Positions 1 through 9,629 of a stretch of DNA of 64,000 nt are shown piece by piece; position 1 is the stretch's first letter; each line of letters opens with the position of its first letter. The notes beneath the pieces are model-generated. The model saw nothing but the letters and a program-made list of their open reading frames with translations, did no database searches and was not told the origin of the DNA. The DNA is taken from the NCBI GenBank assembly GCA_029641185.1, contig JAPWGK010000017.1, positions 496,001 through 560,000 on the forward strand, written 5' to 3'. The translations under genes were made by a program, and so were the position numbers. Source of the DNA: Pseudofabraea citricarpa. Taxonomy: Eukaryota; Ascomycota; Leotiomycetes; Helotiales; Dermateaceae.

Positions 1-908
1 CGAAGCGAAAATCAGAAACTGCACCTTCGAGTACGAAGCCTGTTGCTAGTTATGAACCTGCGGTCGCTCCAGCTACAGAGCCTGTGCGACGGAATAAGAA
101 AGGTGATGGGCTGTTCGCTAATATGGCTTTTGCTGTATCTTATGCCGAAGATGGACAAGAAAAAGATACTATCATTGATCTTATCCAAAAGCAAGGTGGA
201 GAGATATTGGAAGAAGGTTTCGATAAGTTGTTGGATGATGGTGATACGGAGCTGGTGGTTTCGAAGGATGCACAAAATCTCGGCTTTGTCGCCTTGATTA
301 CTGATGAGCACTCACGAAAAGCCAAATACATGCAAGCATTAGCCATGGGACTACCGTGCCTATCCGGACGATGGATAATGGCCTGCCATAGTAAGAAAGA
401 GATGGTCAACTGGGCTCCATACTTATTATGTGCCGGAATTTCATCGTTTCTGGGAAACACTGTGCGGTCTCGGACCTTACAGTACTATTCGGCGTCGACA
501 GCTCATTTCGTCGAAACTTTTAACGCGAGAGAGAAACTTCTCGGAGGTCAGTCTATCATGCTCATAGCAGGTTCCGGGAAGACAAAAGAGAAAAGAAAGG
601 CGTACATTTTTCTGGCTCGTGTTCTGGCACCCGCTAGATTCTGCTTGGTATCTGATTATGCTCAGGCAAGAGAGAAATTACTCAAGGCTGAAGCCAGTGG
701 AGAGAATTGGGACTGCCTTTATGTTGACAGCAACGAAAGTGCAGCTGCAAAGGCAGTATTCAATCCCGGTGGAACTAAACAGTCCCGAAAACGGAAACGC
801 AATACGACAGCGGACGAGGACAAGAGAGCGCCAAAGAAGATTAGAGTAATCAGTGATGAAGTAGTGGTCCAGAGTCTCATCTCAGGACAGCTCCTTGAGG
901 AGGACTGA
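1..908 (+). CDS. Rad9/Crb2-type DNA damage checkpoint protein, C-terminal part (5' end outside window)
   Basis: The reading frame is already open at base 3 and stops at 906-908, so only about 302 C-terminal residues are present. They match the tandem BRCT region of fungal Rad9/Crb2 (53BP1-like) adaptors. The first BRCT begins near GLFANMAFAVSY, with the typical GGEIL turn and a WIMAC segment containing the conserved Trp. A second, more divergent BRCT follows (CLVSDYAQAREKLL). In the family this module dimerises and binds phosphorylated H2A at double-strand breaks in the nucleus, placing the protein in checkpoint signalling. The tail has a basic patch (KRKR, APKKIR) that could be a nuclear signal. 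The following gene is convergent. Identity rests on domain pattern recognition, so another nuclear tandem-BRCT protein is possible. Confidence 0.75.
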   Translation, partial: KRKSETAPSSTKPVASYEPAVAPATEPVRRNKKGDGLFANMAFAVSYAEDGQEKDTIIDLIQKQGGEILEEGFDKLLDDGDTELVVSKDAQNLGFVALITDEHSRKAKYMQALAMGLPCLSGRWIMACHSKKEMVNWAPYLLCAGISSFLGNTVRSRTLQYYSASTAHFVETFNAREKLLGGQSIMLIAGSGKTKEKRKAYIFLARVLAPARFCLVSDYAQAREKLLKAEASGENWDCLYVDSNESAAAKAVFNPGGTKQSRKRKRNTTADEDKRAPKKIRVISDEVVVQSLISGQLLEED

Positions 909-1744
909 TGGACTACATTGTATTATAATATTGTTGGACGAGCAATGTGTATTCCATAAAAGGGGGAGGTCTCTTTTCAAAAGAATTTGGGCGGCATATT
1001 TTACAGGCGTTTTGCAGGTCCTCTTACAGGTATGGCACGCAGTAGCATCTGTCCACGGCCACGGCCACGGCAGCGAGGCAGCATTGGCGCTTACGGAGGA
1101 CATGATATGGCACGGTTTTCGACAGAGATACCATTTTACATTTGCTGATAATGGAAGGTAGTGATGGATTGGTATGTATTATAGCAGCTTAATATGAAGC
1201 ATGGAAATAAATGTGAATAGTTCAATACAGAATCCATCTCACCGCTAGGTACTTCTAGAAAGTGGCTTTATTTGGCATGCTCATCTGGACATTTACTGCG
1301 GTCGAGACACATTTATTGAAGGCGAGAATTATGAATAGCATCGACAGTCGATCTTTATTGACTCTACTGCGCAAGTGACTAATCCATCTAAATCTCTGCG
1401 CGGTCATCACTCAGCTCGATTGACGAGAGTTATATGATACAACGATCGTCCGAACAGAAATAAACCAGACACACTAGCCCTGTACCTCCAGACCAGACCG
1501 GCTTGCATATCAAGTACCATTATGCATGCATACGCCATTTTGTACCACACCGCCCATCCGTGCAAAACTCCCCCCAAAATAAGACAACTCCAAGTCCAAC
1601 TCCTAGGCCTAACAACTCCACCCACGCGCATTTCAAATATTTTATTCTGTGCAGCAATATTAACAGCGAATTTCTCTCTCCTTGGGGACCTGCCAAAAAA
1701 GATGCCTCCCAGATATTGCTAAAGGGTATTAGATATTCTCGGTT
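909..1744. other. Convergent intergenic spacer, no gene seen
   Basis: This spacer lies between the 3' ends of the Rad9-like gene (+) and the CAF-1 subunit gene (-). Short open frames on both strands have no coding character. It presumably holds both 3' UTRs. Confidence 0.6.
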
Positions 1745-3669
1745 CTACTGAATCAATACCCATCTCTTGTCGGCGGCTTTCTCACCGACTCTCTTGGCGA
1801 CCATTTCCAGGGTGCCTTTGATGGCTGCACCTGTTTGTTTGGGGAATTTCTTCTTCAGTACTTCGATCAGGCCAACTTTGCTGAGATCACTGCCCACCAC
1901 GGCTTGTTTGAAGTCTTCGAGAGCGTCAGGCGTGATCATCTTCTTCGGAAGGCTGGCCGAGGCACTCGCTGTGGGGGTAGGGGCGGCTTGTGATCCGTTG
2001 CTGAAAAATGTGTTGACGGTCTTTGTAGTTGATGGATTATTGAAAATACTAGTGCCTTTCACGGCGTGAAGTGGAAGCCGAGGAGGATTCATGCTACCGC
2101 CATTTGAAGTTGGCGAGGGCTCCCAATAATCTGTCGAAAATGGGTCAATTGACTTGAAAGATCCTTCTGTTTTTTATTAGCCAAATCTTGTTAAACAGGA
2201 TCAAAGGACCTACCCAGCATGAACTCCATTCTGTAGGGCATCATTTTGACGTTGGTGTTTCGCTTCTTTCTGTCCTCCCAACATAGACCTGTAGACACAG
2301 GTTCTAGATCCCCCTGGACGGCCATTTTCCTTGGATTTAGGCCTTCATCATTTTCGTCGTCAAGAAAGCCGTCCAAGTCTTCGAGGTCATCGCCTTCTTC
2401 CTCTTCTTCGCCATCAGAGTTCAAACAGTCTTCTGCATCCTCGTCTTCCACCCATTCAGCCTCAGAATCGTAGTCATAATCCGTGTTTGGGAGATCACGT
2501 CGCTTGAAATTCCGAGCTAAACTTGCAATGCTGGATACTGGTCTGCTAGTGTAAGTTCCATGATATGGTGGTCGGACATCCTCTTGAAATCTCAAATACT
2601 TCAAGGGTACTTGCCGAAGTAACTCGGTTCTTCTCTTGATTTGGGAATTCTGCGAGTCGGTTGTTAAGTCAATCGGCCGGTTGGCTTGTCCTGACATATC
2701 TGCCATGATTTCCCGAACTGGCAATAATCGCTTGCCCCTTAAAACGGTCGTGTTCCTCATGTGAAATAGTGTTGCAGCATCAAAAGATCGTTTGGTAGTG
2801 GGACTTCGGTTTCCTTCCAGGTAACTATCGATTGTAGATTGCAAGGACTCCAACGCGCCCGAGTCTCGTTCGAATCTGTTTATTGGCGCTAGTTTGACAT
2901 CAGGGTAGACAAAAAATTCTGGAAATTTCTTTTCGTACTCAGAAAGTGGCCTCGACTTGCTTGGTGTTGCTTGAGCATTCGTCATATTAGAGTCTTTGAA
3001 GGGTGTGTTAGTGGATGGACCAGGACTTTTGGAATCTCTGTCTGAAAGACTGCCTCTTCGAGTTGATGGTATGGCGAAGAAAGAGGATAAAGTCGGCTGG
3101 CTACGTTCTTTGCGTTTCTTCTCTTCCTCTTTCTGTCTCTTCTCCTCTTCTTTTTGTTTCTTTTCCTCCTCCTTTTGTTTCTTTTCCTGTTCTCGCTTTA
3201 ACCTCTTTTCCTCCTTCTCCGCCTCTCGTTTCTTGCGCTCAGCTTCCTTCTCTGCCTTGTCTGCCTCTCTCTTCTTTCGCTCGGCTTCCTTTTCAGCATC
3301 GCGTCTGGCCTTTTCCTCCAATTGTTCCTTTCTCTCTGCTTCCTTCTTTGCCTTCTCAGCAGCTCTCTCCGCTTCCCTCGTCTGTTTTTCCAATTGCCTC
3401 AACTCTTTCTCGGCAGCTGACGACGTCTTTGGTTTCTTTGAGGGCGGCGGTGCAGATTTATCGAGGGACGCAAATGGTGTATCGGTTGCAAGGCGCGAGG
3501 GTGTTGTGGACTCAGCATCCCGGATTGGGCTGGCTTCTCTCTGCAGCGATGATCTTATACCGACAGACTGGGGCTGAAAAGGGATTTTGGAATTGTCGTC
3601 TGTTTCCTGGGTGAAGGACTCGTCGTAGTCCCGCTTTGGGGATTTCGTAGGCGGATGAACGAGCGACAT
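1745..3669 (-). CDS. Chromatin assembly factor 1, large subunit (p150/Cac1/Rlf2-like)
   Basis: Two exons, complement(join(1745..2166, 2214..3669)), give 625 aa. The intron starts GTAGGT and ends ACAG, and joining it restores MEFML-EGSFKSIDPFSTDYWEP. Residue order matches the CAF-1 large subunit: a disordered N-terminus; a long KER segment of Lys/Glu/Arg heptads (roughly residues 85-195); a PCNA-binding PIP box QPTLSSFF directly after it; an acidic ED region (EEEEEGDDLEDLDGFLDDEND); and a C-terminal winged-helix part in exon 2 (KFPKQTGAAIKGTLEMVAKRVGEK). The complex deposits H3-H4 behind replication forks. The ATG at 3669 gives the natural N-terminus MSLVHPPTKSPKR. Confidence 0.9.
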
Positions 3670-4194
3670 TGTTGCGGTTGACGGATTTAGACAACGAACG
3701 ATGGAGCAGTCGCAGAATCAGACAATTCAACCATATGACTACGAAGATGTCTCCAAACTGGCCTGCTTATGGAAATTATGTGTAGATGTTGTCGATGTAC
3801 GCGGTGGTGATGGTATAATATCCACCGGAAAGTTGAAGTTGCAGTGACGACGCGAGTTGAGGAGGAGCGCGTCGGCGGTACAAAGTGGGTTCGCGTCAAA
3901 AGCGCAAAAGGGGAAGGGACGCGCGAGACACCGCCACTGTGGCGCGTCCACTTTAAGATCCCAAGGCTCGAGCACTCAACAGCACTTTTTACTTATGCAC
4001 CAATTTATGCATGTGCATATTACAATTGGGTTCATCAACAATTATGATTTACATATTATAGGATTCGAGATTCCTACCTCATCACTCTGTTTATCGTCTT
4101 TCTTTCTTGATTTTTTAAAGATAGTTATGTATTTGAAAGATTCATAGGAATGCCTTTGGAAGCAGAGTTTAAAATGTATTTATTATTTAAAAGA
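3670..4194. other. Promoter side of the CAF-1 subunit gene and 3' side of the FAD oxidoreductase gene
   Basis: About 525 nt between two minus-strand genes. I see no gene. The part near 4000-4190 is A/T-rich and probably contains the 3' UTR of the oxidoreductase gene. Confidence 0.5.
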
Positions 4195-5922
4195 TCACTT
4201 CCAAGTTATCTTTTTCCACGTGGATGCCCGAGCTTGGATATAATGCCCACTCTGGATAGCCTTCCTTATTCCATAGAAGCCGTTCAGGGGCCATTTCTGG
4301 AGGATCTTCTGCCCAAGAGATAGTTTGCTCTGTGCCAACTTCTCGGCCTCGACATCAACCTTGACTTTCTCGTACACACTCGGCAATGTCGTCGCGTCGT
4401 ACTTCTTTCTCAAAGCATCATACCACGATTTGTTGTCATAGACCTGCCAAAATTCTTTCTCGGGATAGTAGGTGTGTGCATATAACCACTTCATGCCCTT
4501 CAGCTCTATCAATTTCTTTTCCAGATCCCGATTGGCGTTCACTGGGTCTGCGTGTCTTGACGGACCCCAGAGTCCGATGTTAAGCATTGGTTTTAGCGTC
4601 TTTCCGTCTTTCTCAATCCCTTTATAATTGGGATGAAATGTAGGCGAAGGGCTTTGTTTGAGCGGACATAGCCACAAGGGCCAGATTCCAAATTCAGCAT
4701 CGCAATAATCCACAAATTCCGTGGCATTTTCGTAGGGCAGCGCAAGATCTTGAACAATATATCGTTTGCTCTCATTGCTGGCATGAAGAGCAGTGTACAT
4801 CATCCTTGTATGGACAAAATCGTCCAGCCACCACCGTGTAAATGAGTTGAAAGGAAAGCCGAAATATTTGAAAGCAGATGCACCAACCCAGAACCCTCCT
4901 CGGTCGTATCGGAAAAGATATTCTGCAAGAGGAATTGCTTCTGTGATAGATTCAGCAGATTTCGAGATAGAGTCTTGTACATGCATGTAGAACCAGGGAT
5001 CTTTTGCATCACTAAATTTTTGGACTTTCATATCAGATGAGGGTGCATCAGTCAATCGACCGGTGATGATAGCTCCATGTGTGGTTGAGTACATAATGCC
5101 ATCCACATAGTCGATACTTGAATCAGAAGTGGCCAATTCAATCTTTTTTATAGCTTCTGGCATGCTTGACACTGGGTGATAAGTGGTTTCCACGAATTTC
5201 TTCGCCTTTTGGAGCCTTAATTCAACCAGGGTAGTGACCCCCATACTTCCAACAGCGCCGGCGGCGCCATGGAAGAGATCAGGTTTATCATTTGGAGAGC
5301 AATTGATAACGTCACCATTCGCCAACACCATCTCCACGCGATTAATCGTCTCATTGAAGAACCCGTGTCTGAAAGAGCTGCTCTCCCCTGATGTCCCTGC
5401 ATAGCCCCCACCGACCGTTATACCAGGAAATTCCATGACGACAGGTGGCACCAGCCCATATTTCAGTGTGGCTTCAACAAGCCTATCCATTGGCACATTT
5501 GGTTCAACCAAAGCAACCATATTATCCACATCAACCTTCAAAACCCTCGACAATCCGCTCGTGTCAACAATGTTCTTGTGCTTTCGAGGTCGGGTACTGT
5601 TCGTCGAACCATGGTTGATGCGGAATTTCTCCTTTCGATCATAGAATTGTTTTACATCTGCGGAGATTTGCTTTACTAGTTCATCGTGATCGTCGAGGGA
5701 TGAAGAAAAATCGGTGGATTTGGTAGAATACTGTACATAGCGAGTAGGAGTGGCCAATGCGATGGCTCTACTTTTTCTTGTCGCACACGCCGAGCTGGTC
5801 GAGATCGATGCAAATCGAGTCGTCCTAGGAATTCCGCGGGCTGATATAACTTTCGAGGCAACAGAGGTGGTAAGGAACGTACGCCGGCCCACGGCGTTGA
5901 GGGCCGCTTTGCTGGAGATCAT
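4195..5922 (-). CDS. FAD-linked oxidoreductase of the Dwf1/DHCR24 (delta24-sterol reductase-like) family
   Basis: An uninterrupted 575-aa frame from the ATG at 5922. The frame stays open upstream to 6141, but MISSKAALNAVGRRTFLTTS reads like the true, mitochondria-type N-terminus. The PCMH-type FAD-binding domain occupies roughly residues 90-260. It includes VALVEPNVPMDRLVEATL and the strongly conserved VGGGYAGTSGESSSFRHG, the counterpart of the VGGLIMGTGIESSSHKYG segment of DHCR24. The C-terminal half (FRYDRGGFWVG, THTYYPEKEFW-type segments) also follows that family. Animal and plant members reduce sterol side-chain double bonds. Fungal members of this length exist but their substrate is not established, so the sterol role is inferred from family only. 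The upstream region carries repeated CACGTG sites. Confidence 0.8.
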   Translation of the reverse strand: MISSKAALNAVGRRTFLTTSVASKVISARGIPRTTRFASISTSSACATRKSRAIALATPTRYVQYSTKSTDFSSSLDDHDELVKQISADVKQFYDRKEKFRINHGSTNSTRPRKHKNIVDTSGLSRVLKVDVDNMVALVEPNVPMDRLVEATLKYGLVPPVVMEFPGITVGGGYAGTSGESSSFRHGFFNETINRVEMVLANGDVINCSPNDKPDLFHGAAGAVGSMGVTTLVELRLQKAKKFVETTYHPVSSMPEAIKKIELATSDSSIDYVDGIMYSTTHGAIITGRLTDAPSSDMKVQKFSDAKDPWFYMHVQDSISKSAESITEAIPLAEYLFRYDRGGFWVGASAFKYFGFPFNSFTRWWLDDFVHTRMMYTALHASNESKRYIVQDLALPYENATEFVDYCDAEFGIWPLWLCPLKQSPSPTFHPNYKGIEKDGKTLKPMLNIGLWGPSRHADPVNANRDLEKKLIELKGMKWLYAHTYYPEKEFWQVYDNKSWYDALRKKYDATTLPSVYEKVKVDVEAEKLAQSKLSLGQKILQKWPLNGFYGIRKAIQSGHYIQARASTWKKITWK

Positions 5923-7263
5923 CTGTATCAGGATCGCAGATAAGCCAATTGAAAATCCAAACGAATACAAATACAAGAACAAACAACGTGCAATATGTAC
6001 GAGAGGGCTGTCAACTCGCCGTCGCGGTTTGAGATGGTTTCCAAAAAAAAGTCGCGACTTCAGAAATCGACCGGGATTACATTTAAGGTTTACGACAGCT
6101 ACAGAACTCCCGATTCTCGGGTGGTCGAGACTTTGTTGCACGTCGTAAATTTATGTGCTATAGCATTCATTCTTGAAATGGTCACGAGTCATGAGGTCAC
6201 GTGTATGCTACATCTTGTTGCATGTCTGCAATTGTCTAAATGGCCTTCAATCTCGCCACATTGATATAGCCGATGATTTCTCACGCCCGAAAGTTAATCA
6301 CGTGTACGTTAAATTTTGTTGCACGTCTGCAGATTGTCTAAAAATCCTTCAATCTCACCACATTGATATCCGTTCAAGTGGTACCAACGTAAACGTGACT
6401 TTTATCTAAAGCTTATATTATTAATAACTTACTATTCACGCACTTGAATTAAAAAATGATTCTATATATTTAATTGGAAAATTATACGCTATAAAAGTCT
6501 ATAGCTTTCGATACGTTTATATAACTTATATTAATCTTCTAAATAAATAAAAATGAAGTACACGTGATCACAAAGCGAGTTTCCACTTGAAGGCGAGAAC
6601 GGTTAGCCAATGATCTCTCACACCCGAAAGCCAGTCACGTGCGAGTCGAATTTTGTTGCATGTCTGCAAATGTCTAAACAGCATTCAATCTCGCTCGCTG
6701 CATTCATTGATGTGGCCGATGATTTCTCATACCCTCCTCAGCTTCCCTGATAAAAAGGTCAGTCGCTCAATAGTTAATTAAGTGAAACACCAGCCAGCAG
6801 TCAAAATCTGATTTCAAGACATTCCGAATTTTGCTTCTTGATTGGTGACTTACGTAGTATTCCGGCTGTAATTATGAGGCATCCGAGTGTCGTCTTCAAC
6901 TTGATGCACATCGCTTACCTAGGTAATTAAGCAAAGGTCGTAAAGCGTCTACTCAAAACATGAATTCTTTTTACTTCGTGGACTTACCTGTATTCAGCGA
7001 GACTACCACTGTCCGGGCACAAGCAATAGAACAAGTCTTAGTTACCAAACTGCTTTGTCAAAGACGTCGAAGTAGAGCCAGATGGGTTTCATGAAGATTT
7101 AACAACGTGCAGATACTGAATAATTGGCCACTTTGAGACCAGAACATAACCAATATGATCATGATTAAATAACTCCAGATATGGTAGGAATCTTGCATCT
7201 AACAAACCTGATCGTTGACAATTCCCCATCTCATCCTTAAGTCAATACGCTTTAGGCAAGATA
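5923..7263. other. 1.3-kb intergenic region upstream of the FAD oxidoreductase gene
   Basis: No gene is visible. It holds a degenerate repeated unit of about 100 bp with CACGTG cores (separate entry), an A/T-rich segment at 6410-6550, and beyond 6800 unremarkable sequence leading to the 3' end of the transporter gene. Confidence 0.55.
6181..6735. repeat. Three dispersed-tandem copies of a ~100-bp CACGTG-containing unit
   Basis: Copies lie near 6185-6280, 6280-6370 and 6605-6735. They share, in order, a (T/A)CACCCGAAAG-like lead-in (copies 2 and 3), TCACGTG, TTTTGTTGCA(T/C)GTCTGCA, TTGTCTAAA or TGTCTAAA, TTCAATCTC and CATTGAT(A/G)T, then GCCGATGATTTCTCA in copies 1 and 3. CACGTG occurs at 6198-6203, 6299-6304 and 6636-6641, with an extra isolated one at 6561-6566. 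A partial TTGTTGCACGTC also occurs at 6133-6145. Divergence is substantial, so the duplication is old or tolerated. Confidence 0.75.
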
Positions 7264-9187
7264 TTACGCTTGGATAGCCATCTCCCCGTCCTCCTGTCTG
7301 ACAATTCGTGTTCTCTTCCAAGAAGCCTTCGGCGGGAATGGTGCTTCAAAGCATGCATCCAATTCTTCGATTGTCCTACCAACGGTTTCAACACCAAAGA
7401 AGAACCATAATACGCCTGCTAAGGCATCTACGGCTATCCAGACGAAATAATACTCTACACAAGTAATTAGCACAAGCTTCCTGTATTGAAAGTAGTGAAA
7501 ATCTTACTCCATGAAATATCCTCAAGGGCAATTGAGGTAGTATACGTGAAGAGAATGGTAACAAGATTACTCTGTAGTGCGTGGAGAGAAATTCCCTTAG
7601 CGCGGAGTTCTTGATTCATGACTTCTGTGCAATATAGTGACTAAGAATGACCCGTCAGCGTCTAAATTTTATTGCTTGAAAAAGCTGGACACCTACCTGG
7701 TTGGGAGTATACACAAAGCTGAATATCCAGCCAAATAAGAAGATGGAGAAAATCCCAACTCCTGAAATAGCCTTGGACGCTGGGTTACCTAGCTCTTGTG
7801 CTTTTGCGACCTGGGACGACATGGCTGCGACAAGAGACAAAGCCGTAGCTAGGGCGAATGAACCATATACAAATCTACAGATAAAAATTCAGAATTGTTG
7901 TGATATTCTTTCCCAGAAGTGCACTTACCTGGTTCGTCTCAAAATCCAGTCATTAGTAGCGCTTCCAATAACGGCACCTGAACAGGATACCTGATTGCTG
8001 GTCAGATCTGATACAGCGGAGTAGATATATTGACTCACGATTGAGGAAGCAAAAGTAAGGAGGAGCTTTCTTCTCACTGAAGTAACACCCACGGCAGCTA
8101 ACATGGTAGGTTGAAAGACTGGTAAGATTTAGCTAACTGCGACTTTGCAGATTGTTATGAACTTACAGGTAAGAATAGTGTTGCCAGTTAATACAGAAGC
8201 GAAGGTCAACAAGCTGACCATTGCCGTTCTCCATCTTGCAGAATGGGTACTAAAGAGCTCTCTATAATCCCAAAGACCTCGAATATAATCGCCAGGACTT
8301 TGCGGCTTGCTGTTCTTGACATGAGCAGCGACCTCTCTCACTTCAAGCTTAGCAACCTCGTTATCTTCGCCTCCATGATACTTGTAAATGATCTTTGCAG
8401 CTTTATCCATACGGTCGCGCGACGCTAGCCAGCGAGGGGATTCAGGAATGAGAAAGCAACCGAAGAAGACCAAAGTTGGTGGCACGACTTGAAGAGCCAA
8501 TGGTAATCTCCACGCCATGGTGCCCTTGTACAAAGAAGTGGCATAAACAACTCCGGTAGCAGTGATGGATCCCGTGAAGTAGAATGTATTGTAGAATCCT
8601 CCCAATTTGCCTCGCCATTGTGGTGGAACAATTTCCGTAACGTACACAGGGGCCGAAAGAGTTTGAAGGATGATCCCAAAGCCTAGCAGGAAACGCGATG
8701 CCTTGAATTGAGCAAGTGTCTGAGAAGCGGCTGCTAAACATGCGCCAGCAAGAGTAAAGGCACATCCTGACTGCATGCCCTTTCTCCGTCCGAAATAATC
8801 CATGATGGGTCCACCAAAGGCACATCCAATTGTCGATGCTGCATTGTAGAGGATAAATACAATTCCAGTTGAGGATCCAGTTTCCTTCAGGCCAAAGAAG
8901 TCTTTATATTGAGATTCAGCATTGATAGATCCCATCAAGCTACCGTCGAATCCGCTGGATGTTGCGTTGAGGAATGCCACGAGGAGAATTAAATATAGAG
9001 TCCATGATGCTTTGCTTGTGGAGCTTAGATGCGACTGATTTTGTGCGATCGCATATTGGACTTCCTCGTCGATTTCTTTGAGGTTCTCCAATCCCAGAAT
9101 GTTGTCGGCTAATGTGTCTTGTTGCCCGATGGTGATTTCAGGAGCCTCAGCTTTCGTGCCTGAAGGCCGTTTTGATAGTTCTGACAT
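7264..9187 (-). CDS. MFS sugar transporter (lactose permease/hexose transporter-like)
   Basis: Six exons, complement(join(7264..7454, 7508..7640, 7697..7874, 7929..7990, 8039..8118, 8167..9187)), give 554 aa. All introns are 46-56 nt GT-AG. Sugar-porter hallmarks are present: GFDGSLMGS in TM1, DYFGRRKG after TM2, a PQWRGKLGGF segment, PESPRWLASR before the central loop, and the second-half VMNQELRAKG and VETVGRTIEEL (the usual V.ETKG.tLEE). Twelve membrane helices are expected. The protein should import a sugar or other small solute by proton symport at the plasma membrane, but the substrate cannot be read from sequence. It lies 442 nt downstream of the hydantoinase/DUF917 fusion gene on the same strand, so co-use is possible but unproven. 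Confidence 0.9.
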
Positions 9188-9629
9188 GGCAAATTAACTG
9201 GCGGGGGAGAGATTTGTGGATTTCCTAGCGACAAAGAACCACTTCATGCAGGAAGTATATAACCTTTCCCCGCGCCCATGTCTCTCATATCCCCAGTATC
9301 CCACTTATCCCGCTTGCCTGTTCACCCCCCGGAACGTTACATGGCTTGCGAGGGTTAGCTTATCTGAAGCTATCAATTTCGTGGTGATCTGCAAATAAGA
9401 TCAGCGATATGAAGGCTTACGCCACAGCATGATAAGCTTTGAAGCTTGAAATCCAATCAACACATAAGCTGCCCCGCAAACTTGCCTGAGACAAGGGAAA
9501 GCATTTCCACGAGACTTGTTTTTGTACAACCTTCGTCCCATTTTTGATATCGATCATAGAGACCTCGCAAACTCAGCATAACTGATATTAGCCGTATCTC
9601 GGTGTAAAAGAGATATATTCTATCCTGGT
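9188..9629. other. Promoter of the transporter gene and 3' region of the hydantoinase fusion gene
   Basis: 442 nt between two minus-strand genes. TATA-like stretches and a C-rich patch near 9327 are visible, but no specific operator can be supported. Confidence 0.45.

Noticed and set aside
1407..1631. 74-codon minus-strand frame in the Rad9/CAF-1 spacer
   Set aside because: Short, no domain, lies between two convergent 3' ends.
2996..3614. Long plus-strand Ser/Phe-rich frames of 193 and 199 codons
   Set aside because: Antisense shadow of the Lys/Glu/Arg repeat (KER) coding region of the CAF-1 subunit.
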